From an archaeon RBG_16_50_20 (GTDB lineage: Archaea > Thermoproteota > Bathyarchaeia > 40CM-2-53-6), in assembly GCA_001768965.1 (NCBI GenBank), contig MEMY01000082.1:1-11056 (forward strand): a stretch of 11,056 nt of DNA, written 5' to 3'. A program made the translations under genes and the position numbers. How positions within the stretch are numbered: position 1 is the first letter of the stretch; the number at the start of each line of letters is the position of its first letter. Below, piece after piece: positions 1 to 6,394 of this stretch. Under the pieces are notes generated by a model. It was not told the origin of the DNA. It did no database searches and saw only the letters and a program-made list of their open reading frames with translations.

Positions 1-927
1 TTCCTGATAGATGTCTTCATGATAATTGTGTTCCCGATTCCCACGAACTTCAGCTTGGGGGCTTTCTTCGTAATAATTTGGGTGATTTTCGTGGCATGTG
101 TTGTCCTCGCCTGGTTCGACAGGGAGACCTTCTTTGGCTCAGTAAGAGGGGCACTTTCAAAGTCGATTTCACTAGCCAAAACCAATTTTCTGTTCGTGAT
201 GCCACTTGTCGCTTCGGCCCTAGTCTACGCGACGATCATAATCACGCAATTTCAGGAAACCCAAGGCGTCCAAACTGGTAGCATCAACTTCCCGACCACG
301 AACCCTTACGTGATCCTAACCGAACTCTCCTTCGCCGCGATTCAGGAAGAATTCGCTTTCCGCATAACATCGATTGGCATCCCAATCGCTATCCTTCTGC
401 TGATCCTGTATCGAAGTGACCCAAGAATCTCTGGACCCAAGAACAAGGTGAAGCTGGTATTTCTCGCTATGTTCAGCCCAGAACGTGCCAAAACAAAGTT
501 GGGATATCGCAGTCTAGGGGCAAATGGGTTTCCGCGTGGCATAGGCCCTGTCGAGTGGGTGCTAATTCTGCTGACTTCAACGGTATTCGGTCTAGCTCAC
601 TTTCTGTCAGGGGGCGGATGGGAGGTAGGTAAGGTCTCTACAGCGTTTCTAGCTGGGCTTGTATTCGGAATCATGTTCGTAGCTTACGGCGCCTACGCGT
701 CAATTCTACTTCACTGGTTCTTCAACTACTACTTCGAGGTACTGTACCGTGCGGACTCGGTCTATGGCGGCGTCTTCCATGGTCTATCGAACTTCGCAGA
801 GCTAACCAATCTCCTCGCAGGCCAGATCATCCTAGTTGTCTTTCTACTGTACACTGCCTACAAGATAGGATGCTACTTGGCCGTGAGGGCATCAGGGCTG
901 AGCGGAAAATCCAACCCCACCTTATGA
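1..927 (+). CDS. CPBP family intramembrane protease (CAAX protease/Rce1-like), 5'-partial
   Basis: This is a polytopic membrane protein carrying the CPBP (Abi/Rce1-like) signature. Residues counted from the ATG at base 19 give EEFAFR at 110-115 (the EExxxR motif), FGLAH at 190-194 (FxxxH) and HWFFN at 232-236 (HxxxN). In this family these residues form the glutamate/histidine active site of a membrane-embedded endoprotease. Hydrophobic segments lie near 11-33, 58-76, 118-131, 180-194, 208-232 and 266-285. The frame is open to base 1, the ATG at 19 has no Shine-Dalgarno sequence, and the residues before it continue a hydrophobic stretch. I therefore read the gene as starting outside the window; ATG 19 is the fallback start. 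Family members cleave prenylated proteins or peptides, or protect against bacteriocins, and the substrate here cannot be told. The family call is firm and the start is not. Confidence 0.82.
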   Translation, partial: FLIDVFMIIVFPIPTNFSLGAFFVIIWVIFVACVVLAWFDRETFFGSVRGALSKSISLAKTNFLFVMPLVASALVYATIIITQFQETQGVQTGSINFPTTNPYVILTELSFAAIQEEFAFRITSIGIPIAILLLILYRSDPRISGPKNKVKLVFLAMFSPERAKTKLGYRSLGANGFPRGIGPVEWVLILLTSTVFGLAHFLSGGGWEVGKVSTAFLAGLVFGIMFVAYGAYASILLHWFFNYYFEVLYRADSVYGGVFHGLSNFAELTNLLAGQIILVVFLLYTAYKIGCYLAVRASGLSGKSNPTL

Positions 928-1055
928 GTCGTTAATCTTATACGCTGAAAACGCCTTCAGAAATGTTGGTGCAGGAGCTTGCATCACCGCCAAGTCCAGT
1001 AACTCCAAGTTGGTCTAATTCTCAAAATGAGGTAGCGACGCGGAAGCTCGGCCCA

Positions 1056-1061
1056 GGTGAT
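1056..1061 (+). promoter_or_regulatory. Shine-Dalgarno sequence of valS
   Basis: GGTGAT matches the anti-Shine-Dalgarno end of 16S rRNA and ends 8 bases before the ATG at 1070, which supports that start. The rest of the gap from 928 holds only a weak TATA-like CTTATAC at 937-943 and a small inverted repeat, CTGAA/TTCAG, at 945-960. Confidence 0.6.
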
Positions 1062-1069
1062 TGCAATAG

Positions 1070-3430
1070 ATGAGCTTGGAAAAACCAGTGCCCGCGAAGA
1101 AATTTTTCCCTTTGATCACTGAGAAACGGTGGGACCACAAACTAGAACGCAACATATTCGAAGATTGGCAGAGGGACGGAATCTACAAGTTCAAACTGGC
1201 GAAAGGAAAGAGACCCTTCGTAATTGACACGCCACCCCCCTACCCATCAGGCACATGGCACATCGGAGCGGTCGCCCAATATTCTCAGATAGACATGATA
1301 GCGCGAACCGGCCGAATGTCCGGAAACCCAGTCCTCTTCCCAATCGGTATCGACAGAAATGGGTTGCCAGTAGAGATCTACACAGAAAACCTGTACAAGG
1401 TCAAGATGCGCGAAATTTCGCGAGAGAAATTCATCGAGCTCTGCCGAACTGCGCTCGACGATCTAGAGAGCAAAATGATCGAGACGATGAAAAACATCGG
1501 ACTCAGCGGAGACTATGCAGCAAAATATCGAACTGATCAGGAGGAGTATCGGAAACTAACGCAGAGCACCTTCATCGAGCTCTGGAAGAGGGGGATGATT
1601 TACGAAGCCACGCGCCCCAATAACTACTGCCCTGATTGCGGCACAACCATAGCCGACGCTGAGGTACAATACGACGAACTCCCAACACGCTTGGTGCACG
1701 TAAGATTCACAGTGAAAGAGACTGGTGAGCCGCTAATCATCGCCACAACTAGGCCCGAACTCATATGTGCATGCCAACTAGTGATTGTGAATCCCACCGA
1801 CGAAAGATACACCGCGCTTCATGGCAAACACGCGACACTACCAATCTACAATAGAGATGTTGAGATCAAACCGCACTCCAGCGCGCGCCCCGAATTCGGG
1901 ACCGGAGCCGTAATGATCTGTAGCTATGGCGACTACACCGACGTCCTGTTATTCAGAGAACTTGGACTAGAGGAAATCCTAGCGACAGGTCAAGATGGCA
2001 GGCTCACCCAGGGCGCGGGACCATATCAAGGACTAAGCATTTCGGAAGCTCGAACTAGGATTGTGCAGGACCTTGAGTCCAAGGGTCTCCTTGTAAAGAC
2101 TGAGAGTATTCGCCATCGAACTCCTGTGTGTTCGAGAAGTGGGACGCCTATTGAGATTATTCCAATGCGCGAATACTACCTGAAACAACTTGATCTCCTG
2201 CCGAAATTGAAGCAGTTGGCGAAGAAGATAATCTTCTATCCAGACGCGAACAGACAGATTCTGTTAGATTGGTTGAATTCCATTTCCATCGACTGGCCTA
2301 TATCACGCCGCAGATTCTACGCTACAGAAATACCGGTTTGGTATTGCAGGAACTGCTCAACCCCGTTCATTCCACCCCCGGGGACATATTATAAGCCTTG
2401 GAGGGATCCTCCCCCGACCGCTCGATGCTCCAAGTGCGGATCGACCGAGTTTGAAGGTGACACGAGAACTTTCGATACTTGGATGGACTCGAGCGTTTCG
2501 GCTTTGTTCATCGCAAGATACGAGGGGGAACCGGGATTCTTCAAACGGAGTTATCCAGCTACGATCCGGCCGCAAGGAAAGGACATCGTCAGAACATGGC
2601 TTCACTACTCTATACTGAGATGCTACCAGCTGACAGGCCGCGCTCCCTTCACACATGCTTGGATTGGGGGCTTGGGCATGGATGAGCGGGGCGAAGCAAT
2701 GCACAAGAGCAAAGGTAACGTCGTCGACCCCGAACCGATTCTGGAGAAATACGGAGCCGATGCATTCAGGTTCTGGAACGCATCCGAAGCCACTCAAGGC
2801 TCCGACTTTCGATGCTCAGAGGCGCGCATAGCTGGGGCACACAAGTTCTTGACCAAACTCTGGAACATCTCACGCTTCATCTCTTCATTTCCGCAGGTCC
2901 GCACGGCTAAGCTGAGGGCGAGCGACAAGTGGATACTCTCAGAACTATCGAGTCTAGTGCAGAAATCGCTGAAGGGTTACCAAGAGTTCAATTTCTTCAC
3001 CCCAGCCAGCGAGATTCGAGACTTCGTATGGGAAACCTTCGCTTCACACTACTTGGAGATGGTAAAAGCCCGAGCCTACGGTGAAGGATTTTCGAAGGCG
3101 CAGCAGAAAGCTGCGTGGTATACGCTTCACATGGTGCTGAGAACCGTGCTCCTTCTTCTTGCTCCAATAACCCCATTCATGACCGACAAGATTTGGCGGC
3201 AGCTCTACTCGAAGACAAGCATTCATGTGCAGAGATTTCCGAAGTCAACCTGGCCGAAAACTCACATACGGTACACAGAACCCATGTTGACGTTCAATCG
3301 CGAGGTTTGGAAGGTGAAAGAAGAAAAGGATCTCGCTCTACGCGATCCCGTAGAAATGCAAGTACCGAAAGCGCTAACACCATTCCGAGAGGACCTCGTC
3401 AAAATGCATTCACTAACCTCAAGCCACTAG
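1070..3430 (+). CDS. valS: Valyl-tRNA synthetase (ValRS), archaeal type
   Basis: This class I aminoacyl-tRNA synthetase attaches valine to tRNA-Val in the cytoplasm. The Rossmann half opens with PPPYPSGTWHIGA near 55-67, the HIGH-box region, here HIGA at 64-67. The editing (CP1) insertion follows, with TTRPELICA and GTGAV, then HRTPVCSRSGTP and WPISRRR. DTWMDSS and RPQGKDIVRTW match ValRS blocks. The KMSKS loop reads AMHKS at 543-547 and is followed by KGNVVDP. Zinc-binding candidates are C187/C190 and a ribbon of C426, C429, C453 and C456. The last 180 residues or so form the helical anticodon-binding domain, and there is no bacterial-type C-terminal coiled coil. The 786-residue length suits the archaeal form. 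The first His of HIGH is kept and the second is Ala. I recall this form from thaumarchaeal ValRS, so it may be a lineage trait. Reading through to rps-type neighbours is not seen; ssb follows 51 bases downstream. Confidence 0.95.
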   Translation: MSLEKPVPAKKFFPLITEKRWDHKLERNIFEDWQRDGIYKFKLAKGKRPFVIDTPPPYPSGTWHIGAVAQYSQIDMIARTGRMSGNPVLFPIGIDRNGLPVEIYTENLYKVKMREISREKFIELCRTALDDLESKMIETMKNIGLSGDYAAKYRTDQEEYRKLTQSTFIELWKRGMIYEATRPNNYCPDCGTTIADAEVQYDELPTRLVHVRFTVKETGEPLIIATTRPELICACQLVIVNPTDERYTALHGKHATLPIYNRDVEIKPHSSARPEFGTGAVMICSYGDYTDVLLFRELGLEEILATGQDGRLTQGAGPYQGLSISEARTRIVQDLESKGLLVKTESIRHRTPVCSRSGTPIEIIPMREYYLKQLDLLPKLKQLAKKIIFYPDANRQILLDWLNSISIDWPISRRRFYATEIPVWYCRNCSTPFIPPPGTYYKPWRDPPPTARCSKCGSTEFEGDTRTFDTWMDSSVSALFIARYEGEPGFFKRSYPATIRPQGKDIVRTWLHYSILRCYQLTGRAPFTHAWIGGLGMDERGEAMHKSKGNVVDPEPILEKYGADAFRFWNASEATQGSDFRCSEARIAGAHKFLTKLWNISRFISSFPQVRTAKLRASDKWILSELSSLVQKSLKGYQEFNFFTPASEIRDFVWETFASHYLEMVKARAYGEGFSKAQQKAAWYTLHMVLRTVLLLLAPITPFMTDKIWRQLYSKTSIHVQRFPKSTWPKTHIRYTEPMLTFNREVWKVKEEKDLALRDPVEMQVPKALTPFREDLVKMHSLTSSH

Positions 3431-3443
3431 TGGATTGTAACAG

Positions 3444-3450
3444 TTTAATA
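3444..3450 (+). promoter_or_regulatory. TATA box for ssb
   Basis: TTTAATA lies about 35 bases before the ssb ATG at 3482. With the usual archaeal spacing of about 25 bases, transcription would begin near 3472-3478 and give an almost leaderless mRNA. No Shine-Dalgarno sequence is present, which agrees with that reading. Confidence 0.5.
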
Positions 3451-3452
3451 GC

Positions 3453-3466
3453 AGAACTGCAGTTCT
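3453..3466. promoter_or_regulatory. Perfect 14-bp palindrome in the ssb promoter (operator or valS terminator hairpin)
   Basis: AGAACTGCAGTTCT is identical to its own reverse complement. It starts three bases after the TATA box and ends shortly before the expected transcription start of ssb, a position where archaeal repressors commonly bind. As RNA it can fold into a 5-bp stem with a TGCA loop followed by five T (3469-3473), so it could instead end the valS transcript. The sequence alone does not decide between the two. Confidence 0.4.
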
Positions 3467-3481
3467 AGTTTTTCGATTTCG

Positions 3482-3769
3482 ATGAAGGTCTCCGAACTAA
3501 AGCCGGGAATGAGACGCGTCGACGTAGAAGCCAAAGTACTGAGCCTCTCTGAGGCAAGAGAGGTGACGACGCGGGCAGGTGAACAATCAAGAGTTGCCAC
3601 GGCGGATGTGACTGACGATTCAGGTACGGTTAAGCTGACTCTTTGGAACGAGCAGATAGATCAAGTGAAAGTCAACAGCAGCGTCAAGATAGAGAATGGT
3701 TATGTAACCAGCTTTAGAGGCGAGACACAACTCAACGTGGGACGCTACGGGAAGCTCACCGTCCAGTAG
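3482..3769 (+). CDS. ssb: Single-stranded DNA-binding protein, single OB fold (crenarchaeal SSB/RPA-like)
   Basis: The protein binds single-stranded DNA in replication and repair. Its 95 residues form one OB fold of the Sulfolobus SSB / human SSB1 type. ADVTDDSGTVKLTLW is the hallmark stretch, followed by KIENGYVTSFRGETQLNVG. Aligned from memory to S. solfataricus SSB, whose base-stacking residues are W56, W75 and F79, the matching residues here are W55, Y74 and F78, so one Trp is Tyr. The chain stops right after the fold. The Gly/Arg-rich, acidic protein-interaction tail of crenarchaeal SSB is missing. The gene has its own TATA box and likely a near-leaderless mRNA. The next gene starts 26 bases downstream on the same strand and may be co-transcribed. 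A single-stranded RNA or general OB-fold role is also possible. Confidence 0.8.
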   Translation: MKVSELKPGMRRVDVEAKVLSLSEAREVTTRAGEQSRVATADVTDDSGTVKLTLWNEQIDQVKVNSSVKIENGYVTSFRGETQLNVGRYGKLTVQ

Positions 3770-3795
3770 CAGCCCGCACCAGCACCGCCTCTTTC

Positions 3796-4692
3796 TTGCT
3801 AGTGCCGAGTTTGAGCACGGACGACCGATTTGAGGAAATAAAACGGCTTCTTGATTCTACCGTCAGCGAATTTCAATCACTCTTCGAATCTGCCGGCGGT
3901 TTCGAGGACTCACGAGTCGGAAACGGCTGGAACCCCGAAACAATCACGCCAGACATTTACTTCTTACAGCCCACACCATTAGAAGAACTCGTAAAGATCG
4001 CTGAAGTCCGTAAGCGGTCGCTCTTTCGGCATCGCGTGCTCTCGTTCATTAAACCGCAAGAGCACGAAGTCCGGCTACTGGGAAAACCCAGCCTCAAGCT
4101 TGTCCAGTTCTGGTTGATCAAAGGGTTCCATGAGTGCTTCTATTTCCGCGGAAACTCATACAAGATCGACTTGCCAGAGGATGTTGTAGCTGTAGAGGTT
4201 GAAGGAAAGATTCGGGACCTCGTCGGCCGTGAAACCGGTGACATTCAAGGCATAACAGGCCTAACAAGGCGTCTGCTTGGAAGGCGCGACTGGTCGGGTG
4301 TCAAGGCCTTTCGTTTGAACGAGGTGACAGAATTGGCGTACATGTACAAGGAGGGTTCTTTCTTCGTTAACTCTGAAGGGAAAGAGGATCTCGAGGCTGA
4401 GGCCTTCTTCGAGCGGGAGCTGCCACTCCAAAAGATTACTTCAGACCAACTTACAGGGCAATTCCCGGACGCTGAACTTGTAAGAAGCTCAATTGCAAAG
4501 GAAGACTTGGTGCGAAGGCTCCATGAAACCATCGTGAAACCTCCACTTGCCTTCTCCAAGATTCTTAGCAACAGATTTCAAGTCACGACTTTAGCGGAAT
4601 ATCTGATGCCAGTCTACTCATTCGCATTTGAGTGGCATGGACAGAGAAAGGAGCTATCTGTTCACGGGTTTAGGGGCGGATTCTTTCAGTAG
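3796..4692 (+). CDS. Unrecognised conserved-looking protein, 298 aa
   Basis: I do not recognise this family. The product appears soluble, with no signal peptide or membrane helix, and is of mixed alpha/beta type. An acidic helical N-terminus (about residues 8-35) is followed by a basic patch around KRSLFRHRVLSF. Next come alternating strands (EVRLLGKPSLKLVQFWLIKG, then CFYFRGNSYKIDL), an Arg-rich segment TRRLLGRRDW near 157-166, and a C-terminal part rich in aromatic residues. No cysteine or histidine cluster suggests a metal site. Start choice is open: TTG 3796, GTG 3802 and TTG 3811 are in frame and none has a Shine-Dalgarno sequence. The gap to ssb is 26 bases with no promoter seen, so co-transcription with ssb is likely and a DNA-related role is a weak hint. 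Its 3' end overlaps the convergent surface-protein gene by 23 bp. Confidence 0.65.
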   Translation: MLVPSLSTDDRFEEIKRLLDSTVSEFQSLFESAGGFEDSRVGNGWNPETITPDIYFLQPTPLEELVKIAEVRKRSLFRHRVLSFIKPQEHEVRLLGKPSLKLVQFWLIKGFHECFYFRGNSYKIDLPEDVVAVEVEGKIRDLVGRETGDIQGITGLTRRLLGRRDWSGVKAFRLNEVTELAYMYKEGSFFVNSEGKEDLEAEAFFERELPLQKITSDQLTGQFPDAELVRSSIAKEDLVRRLHETIVKPPLAFSKILSNRFQVTTLAEYLMPVYSFAFEWHGQRKELSVHGFRGGFFQ

Positions 4693-6145
4693 ACAGAGCC
4701 CGCAACTTCTGTATGAGCTTCCTAATTCGGAAGTACACTTTCCTTCCATATCGTGATATTGTCCAGCGACCGAACAAAGCCACTGCAATGATTGCTGCAA
4801 TTATGACTAAGAATAGGTATGGTTGTGCAGCCACTTCATACACAGCTGTTCCCGAGTTTCCGTACGGGTCGACAACATCTACACGCAACTTCCAAGTTCC
4901 AACGCGCCACAGATCGCCCAAGCCGCTTGCATAGGCACCACGCCAGGCATTGATGCCAGCGTCATAAACAAGCTTGATCTCAAAGATGGATGAACCGGTG
5001 GAAACAAACACGCTAACCGTCCCGTTCATGAGCGAAGTACCATCCGGGTACGCCACTCTCGAAATTATGCTTACTTGACCAAACGGAACTTGTATCTGGG
5101 TTCCATTCACCTCACTAGTGATCACCATGCTCGCATTCCGAACTTGGAAGTAGTCAGAGAACGTATCAGCCGCTCCCCCTTTATTCCCAAAACCGTCATC
5201 GAACGACATCGCGAGCAAGGCGAAGCGATATCTTGAACTGGTTGTTGCGTTCACAGGGATTTTGATCTCCCCTGCCCAAACGCCATTCGCGGAGTCAGTC
5301 AGGGACATCGATGATGATGCAACAGCAGACTGGTTCTGACGAAGCAACAACGGGCGGGCATCCTGCCCTGATTTCACCACTGGACTACCGTCTGGGTAAC
5401 TCAAGGTCAAAGCGATCTTCGCCTTTTCCGTCCGCTGATACGATGGGCTGGGCTGCTGAACTACTTTCACGATCAGTGCTGCTTGAGTCACACTGAACTT
5501 CGATTCGGAGACGTAATCCTGCTGTGAATCATCGAACGTTCCCGTTCCATCGACGATTACCTTGTACGCCTCGGTCAGAGCATCCTCTGGGATTCGCCAA
5601 GTGTAATTGAAGTCACCTTTGACGCCTGAGGCAATGCTTGCTGTTTTCACATATTCCCCGGAAGGATTGCGAATGCTTAGCTTGGAGCTTACGCCAGGGA
5701 AGAGCCCTCCGCCCATTATCGCAACGGACTCCGTGCGCTGGTAGAGTGGCTTCAGAGTTCCCCACAGGCCAAAATGGGCTTTCACCTGTGAGTTATCGAC
5801 GGCCGACGAGGTGGAAATACTGACCAGATACGTGCCCAGAGTGGCGTTAGTAGAAATCGGCAGACCCATTCCTGGTGGTATCTGACCACTTGCGAGTGGC
5901 GTGAAGAAAACTTCAGCATGTTGCGTCGTATTTTCCATCGGACTCCTAACCCAAACGTAGTAGACTTGGTTCGTCGAGTAACCTGAGCCGCTCAGCGTGA
6001 CTTGCTTATCACGCAGTGTGTAAAGTGGAGGAATGCGTGGGTCACTGGAGGCTTGGAGCGTAGGGACAGCTTGGACCGCGAGGGGAAGGGCCGACGCAAG
6101 AACGAAGAGCGCGAGAACGATTGCTGCGGTTCTTCCCATTTTCAT
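4670..6145 (-). CDS. Secreted, C-terminally membrane-anchored surface protein with tandem beta-sandwich domains
   Basis: A signal peptide covers about residues 1-26 (hydrophobic 7-22, cleavage likely after VQA). A large extracellular part follows, then one transmembrane helix at about 443-461 and a strongly basic cytoplasmic tail of 30 residues. The outer part looks like four or so Ig/macroglobulin-like beta-sandwich repeats. LYQRTE and SYQRTE open two of them, YPDGSP and YPDGTS mark two later ones, and several end in strand-rich stretches with Trp-Arg. Eight N-glycosylation sequons are present (such as NTT, NAT, NYT and NGT), in line with an archaeal cell-surface protein. No catalytic motif is visible, so adhesion, S-layer association or sensing are only guesses. 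ATG 6145 sits just below a TATA box, and ATG 6139 is an alternative start. The stop lies inside the convergent upstream-strand gene. Confidence 0.75.
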   Translation of the reverse strand: MKMGRTAAIVLALFVLASALPLAVQAVPTLQASSDPRIPPLYTLRDKQVTLSGSGYSTNQVYYVWVRSPMENTTQHAEVFFTPLASGQIPPGMGLPISTNATLGTYLVSISTSSAVDNSQVKAHFGLWGTLKPLYQRTESVAIMGGGLFPGVSSKLSIRNPSGEYVKTASIASGVKGDFNYTWRIPEDALTEAYKVIVDGTGTFDDSQQDYVSESKFSVTQAALIVKVVQQPSPSYQRTEKAKIALTLSYPDGSPVVKSGQDARPLLLRQNQSAVASSSMSLTDSANGVWAGEIKIPVNATTSSRYRFALLAMSFDDGFGNKGGAADTFSDYFQVRNASMVITSEVNGTQIQVPFGQVSIISRVAYPDGTSLMNGTVSVFVSTGSSIFEIKLVYDAGINAWRGAYASGLGDLWRVGTWKLRVDVVDPYGNSGTAVYEVAAQPYLFLVIIAAIIAVALFGRWTISRYGRKVYFRIRKLIQKLRALSTERIRP

Positions 6146-6160
6146 TTCGCATTGGTCTCC

Positions 6161-6167
6161 ATTATAG
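6161..6167 (-). promoter_or_regulatory. TATA box for the surface-protein gene
   Basis: Read on the minus strand, CTATAAT is centred about 25 bases before the second in-frame ATG (6139) and 19 before the first (6145). Transcription would start almost on the start codon, giving a leaderless mRNA. The element lies between the tRNA 3' end and the gene, so the gene need not depend on tRNA read-through. Confidence 0.4.
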
Positions 6168-6240
6168 TACTCTCATTTCCCCGAATGATTGGCGCCGGGA
6201 GAGGGATTCGAACCCCCGAGGCCCATAAGGGCCACAGGCT

Positions 6241-6257
6241 TGCATTGAATATTTCCA
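6241..6257 (-). other. tRNA-Ser anticodon-loop intron, 17 nt
   Basis: Between the two strands of the anticodon stem there are 24 bases instead of 7, so 17 must be removed. The canonical 37/38 site gives 6257-6241 and a loop CUUGAGA. Shifting by one base (36/37) gives CUUGAAA, the commoner serine loop. Either way the anticodon is UGA. U33-A36 can pair with TCAA at 6248-6245, as the central four-base helix of a bulge-helix-bulge does, followed by a three-base TGC bulge. The motif is therefore relaxed rather than perfect. Confidence 0.75.
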
Positions 6258-6273
6258 CTCAAGGCCTGCGCCT

Positions 6274-6295
6274 CTAGATCGAGTTGTTTTGCTGC
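6274..6295 (-). other. Probable second (non-canonical) tRNA-Ser intron in the D-arm, 22 nt
   Basis: Serine tRNAs read GCCGAG-CGG...A-A-GGC through the D-arm. Here 23 bases lie between A21 (6296) and the closing GGC (6272-6270), where one base is expected. Removing 22 (6295-6274) restores A21-A22-GGC; a one-base shift leaving G22 works equally well. I found no perfect bulge-helix-bulge, only a possible GATT/GATC helix (6300-6297 with 6280-6277) next to a TAG bulge. The alternative is an unspliced, enlarged D-loop. Confidence 0.6.
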
Positions 6296-6340
6296 TAATC
6301 CGCTCGGCCATCCCGGCTGGTACTGCCTGAGGCCGATTCC

Positions 6341-6348
6341 TATTTAAG
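6341..6348. promoter_or_regulatory. Shared near-palindromic TATA box for tRNA-Ser and archease
   Basis: TATTTAAG on the plus strand reads CTTAAATA on the minus strand, so it resembles an archaeal box A both ways. On the minus strand its centre is about 27 bases before the first base of the tRNA, the expected distance. On the plus strand it predicts a start near 6371, ahead of the Shine-Dalgarno sequence of archease. No other AT-rich element lies in the 77-base gap. Confidence 0.6.
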
Positions 6349-6381
6349 TTCCGAGATAATTGCCAACCCGAATCTCGCGAA

Positions 6382-6386
6382 GAGGT
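6382..6386 (+). promoter_or_regulatory. Shine-Dalgarno sequence supporting the TTG start of archease
   Basis: GAGGT ends 8 bases before TTG 6395. It supports that codon as the start; the next in-frame Met is far inside the conserved domain. Confidence 0.5.
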
Positions 6387-6394
6387 TTCTTTCC

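Larger units (their letters stand above)
6190..6317 (-). tRNA. tRNA-Ser(UGA) with two introns, CCA encoded
   Basis: On the minus strand, 5' GCCGGGA (6317-6311) pairs perfectly with TCCCGGC (6200-6194), followed by discriminator G (6193) and an encoded CCA (6192-6190). The T-arm is GGGGG-TTCGAAT-CCCTC. The long variable arm GGCCC-TTAT-GGGCC makes this a class II tRNA. The anticodon stem is CAGGC (6268-6264) with GCCTG (6239-6235), and U33 then TGA (6261-6259) reads the serine codon UCA. The D-stem is GCC/GGC, and discriminator G fits archaeal serine tRNA. The anticodon loop holds 17 extra bases and the D-arm 22 extra. Removing both leaves 89 bases with CCA, normal for tRNA-Ser. Maturation would need the splicing endonuclease and the RtcB ligase. 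The identity is firm; the exact splice sites are not. Confidence 0.9.

Noticed and set aside
945..960. Inverted repeat CTGAA/TTCAG after the protease gene as a terminator
   Set aside because: The stem has only five base pairs and no T-run follows; chance is the simpler reading.
2357..2797. 146-codon open frame on the minus strand inside valS
   Set aside because: It lies antisense to a highly conserved part of ValRS, has no Shine-Dalgarno sequence, and its protein is low in recognisable structure; it is a shadow of codon bias.
3115..3468. 117-codon plus-strand frame overlapping the end of valS
   Set aside because: It is an alternate frame of the anticodon-binding domain, with biased composition and no start signal. 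The valS frame continues intact to 3430.
4245..4571. 108-codon minus-strand frame within the unknown 298-aa gene
   Set aside because: It is rich in Ser and Lys in the manner of antisense shadows and has no start signal; the plus-strand frame is longer and has better composition.
6259..6261. Reading the tRNA as Ala(UGC) by shifting the anticodon-loop splice site
   Set aside because: A shifted cut would give loop CUUGCAA, but the long variable arm and overall match to serine tRNA exclude alanine.
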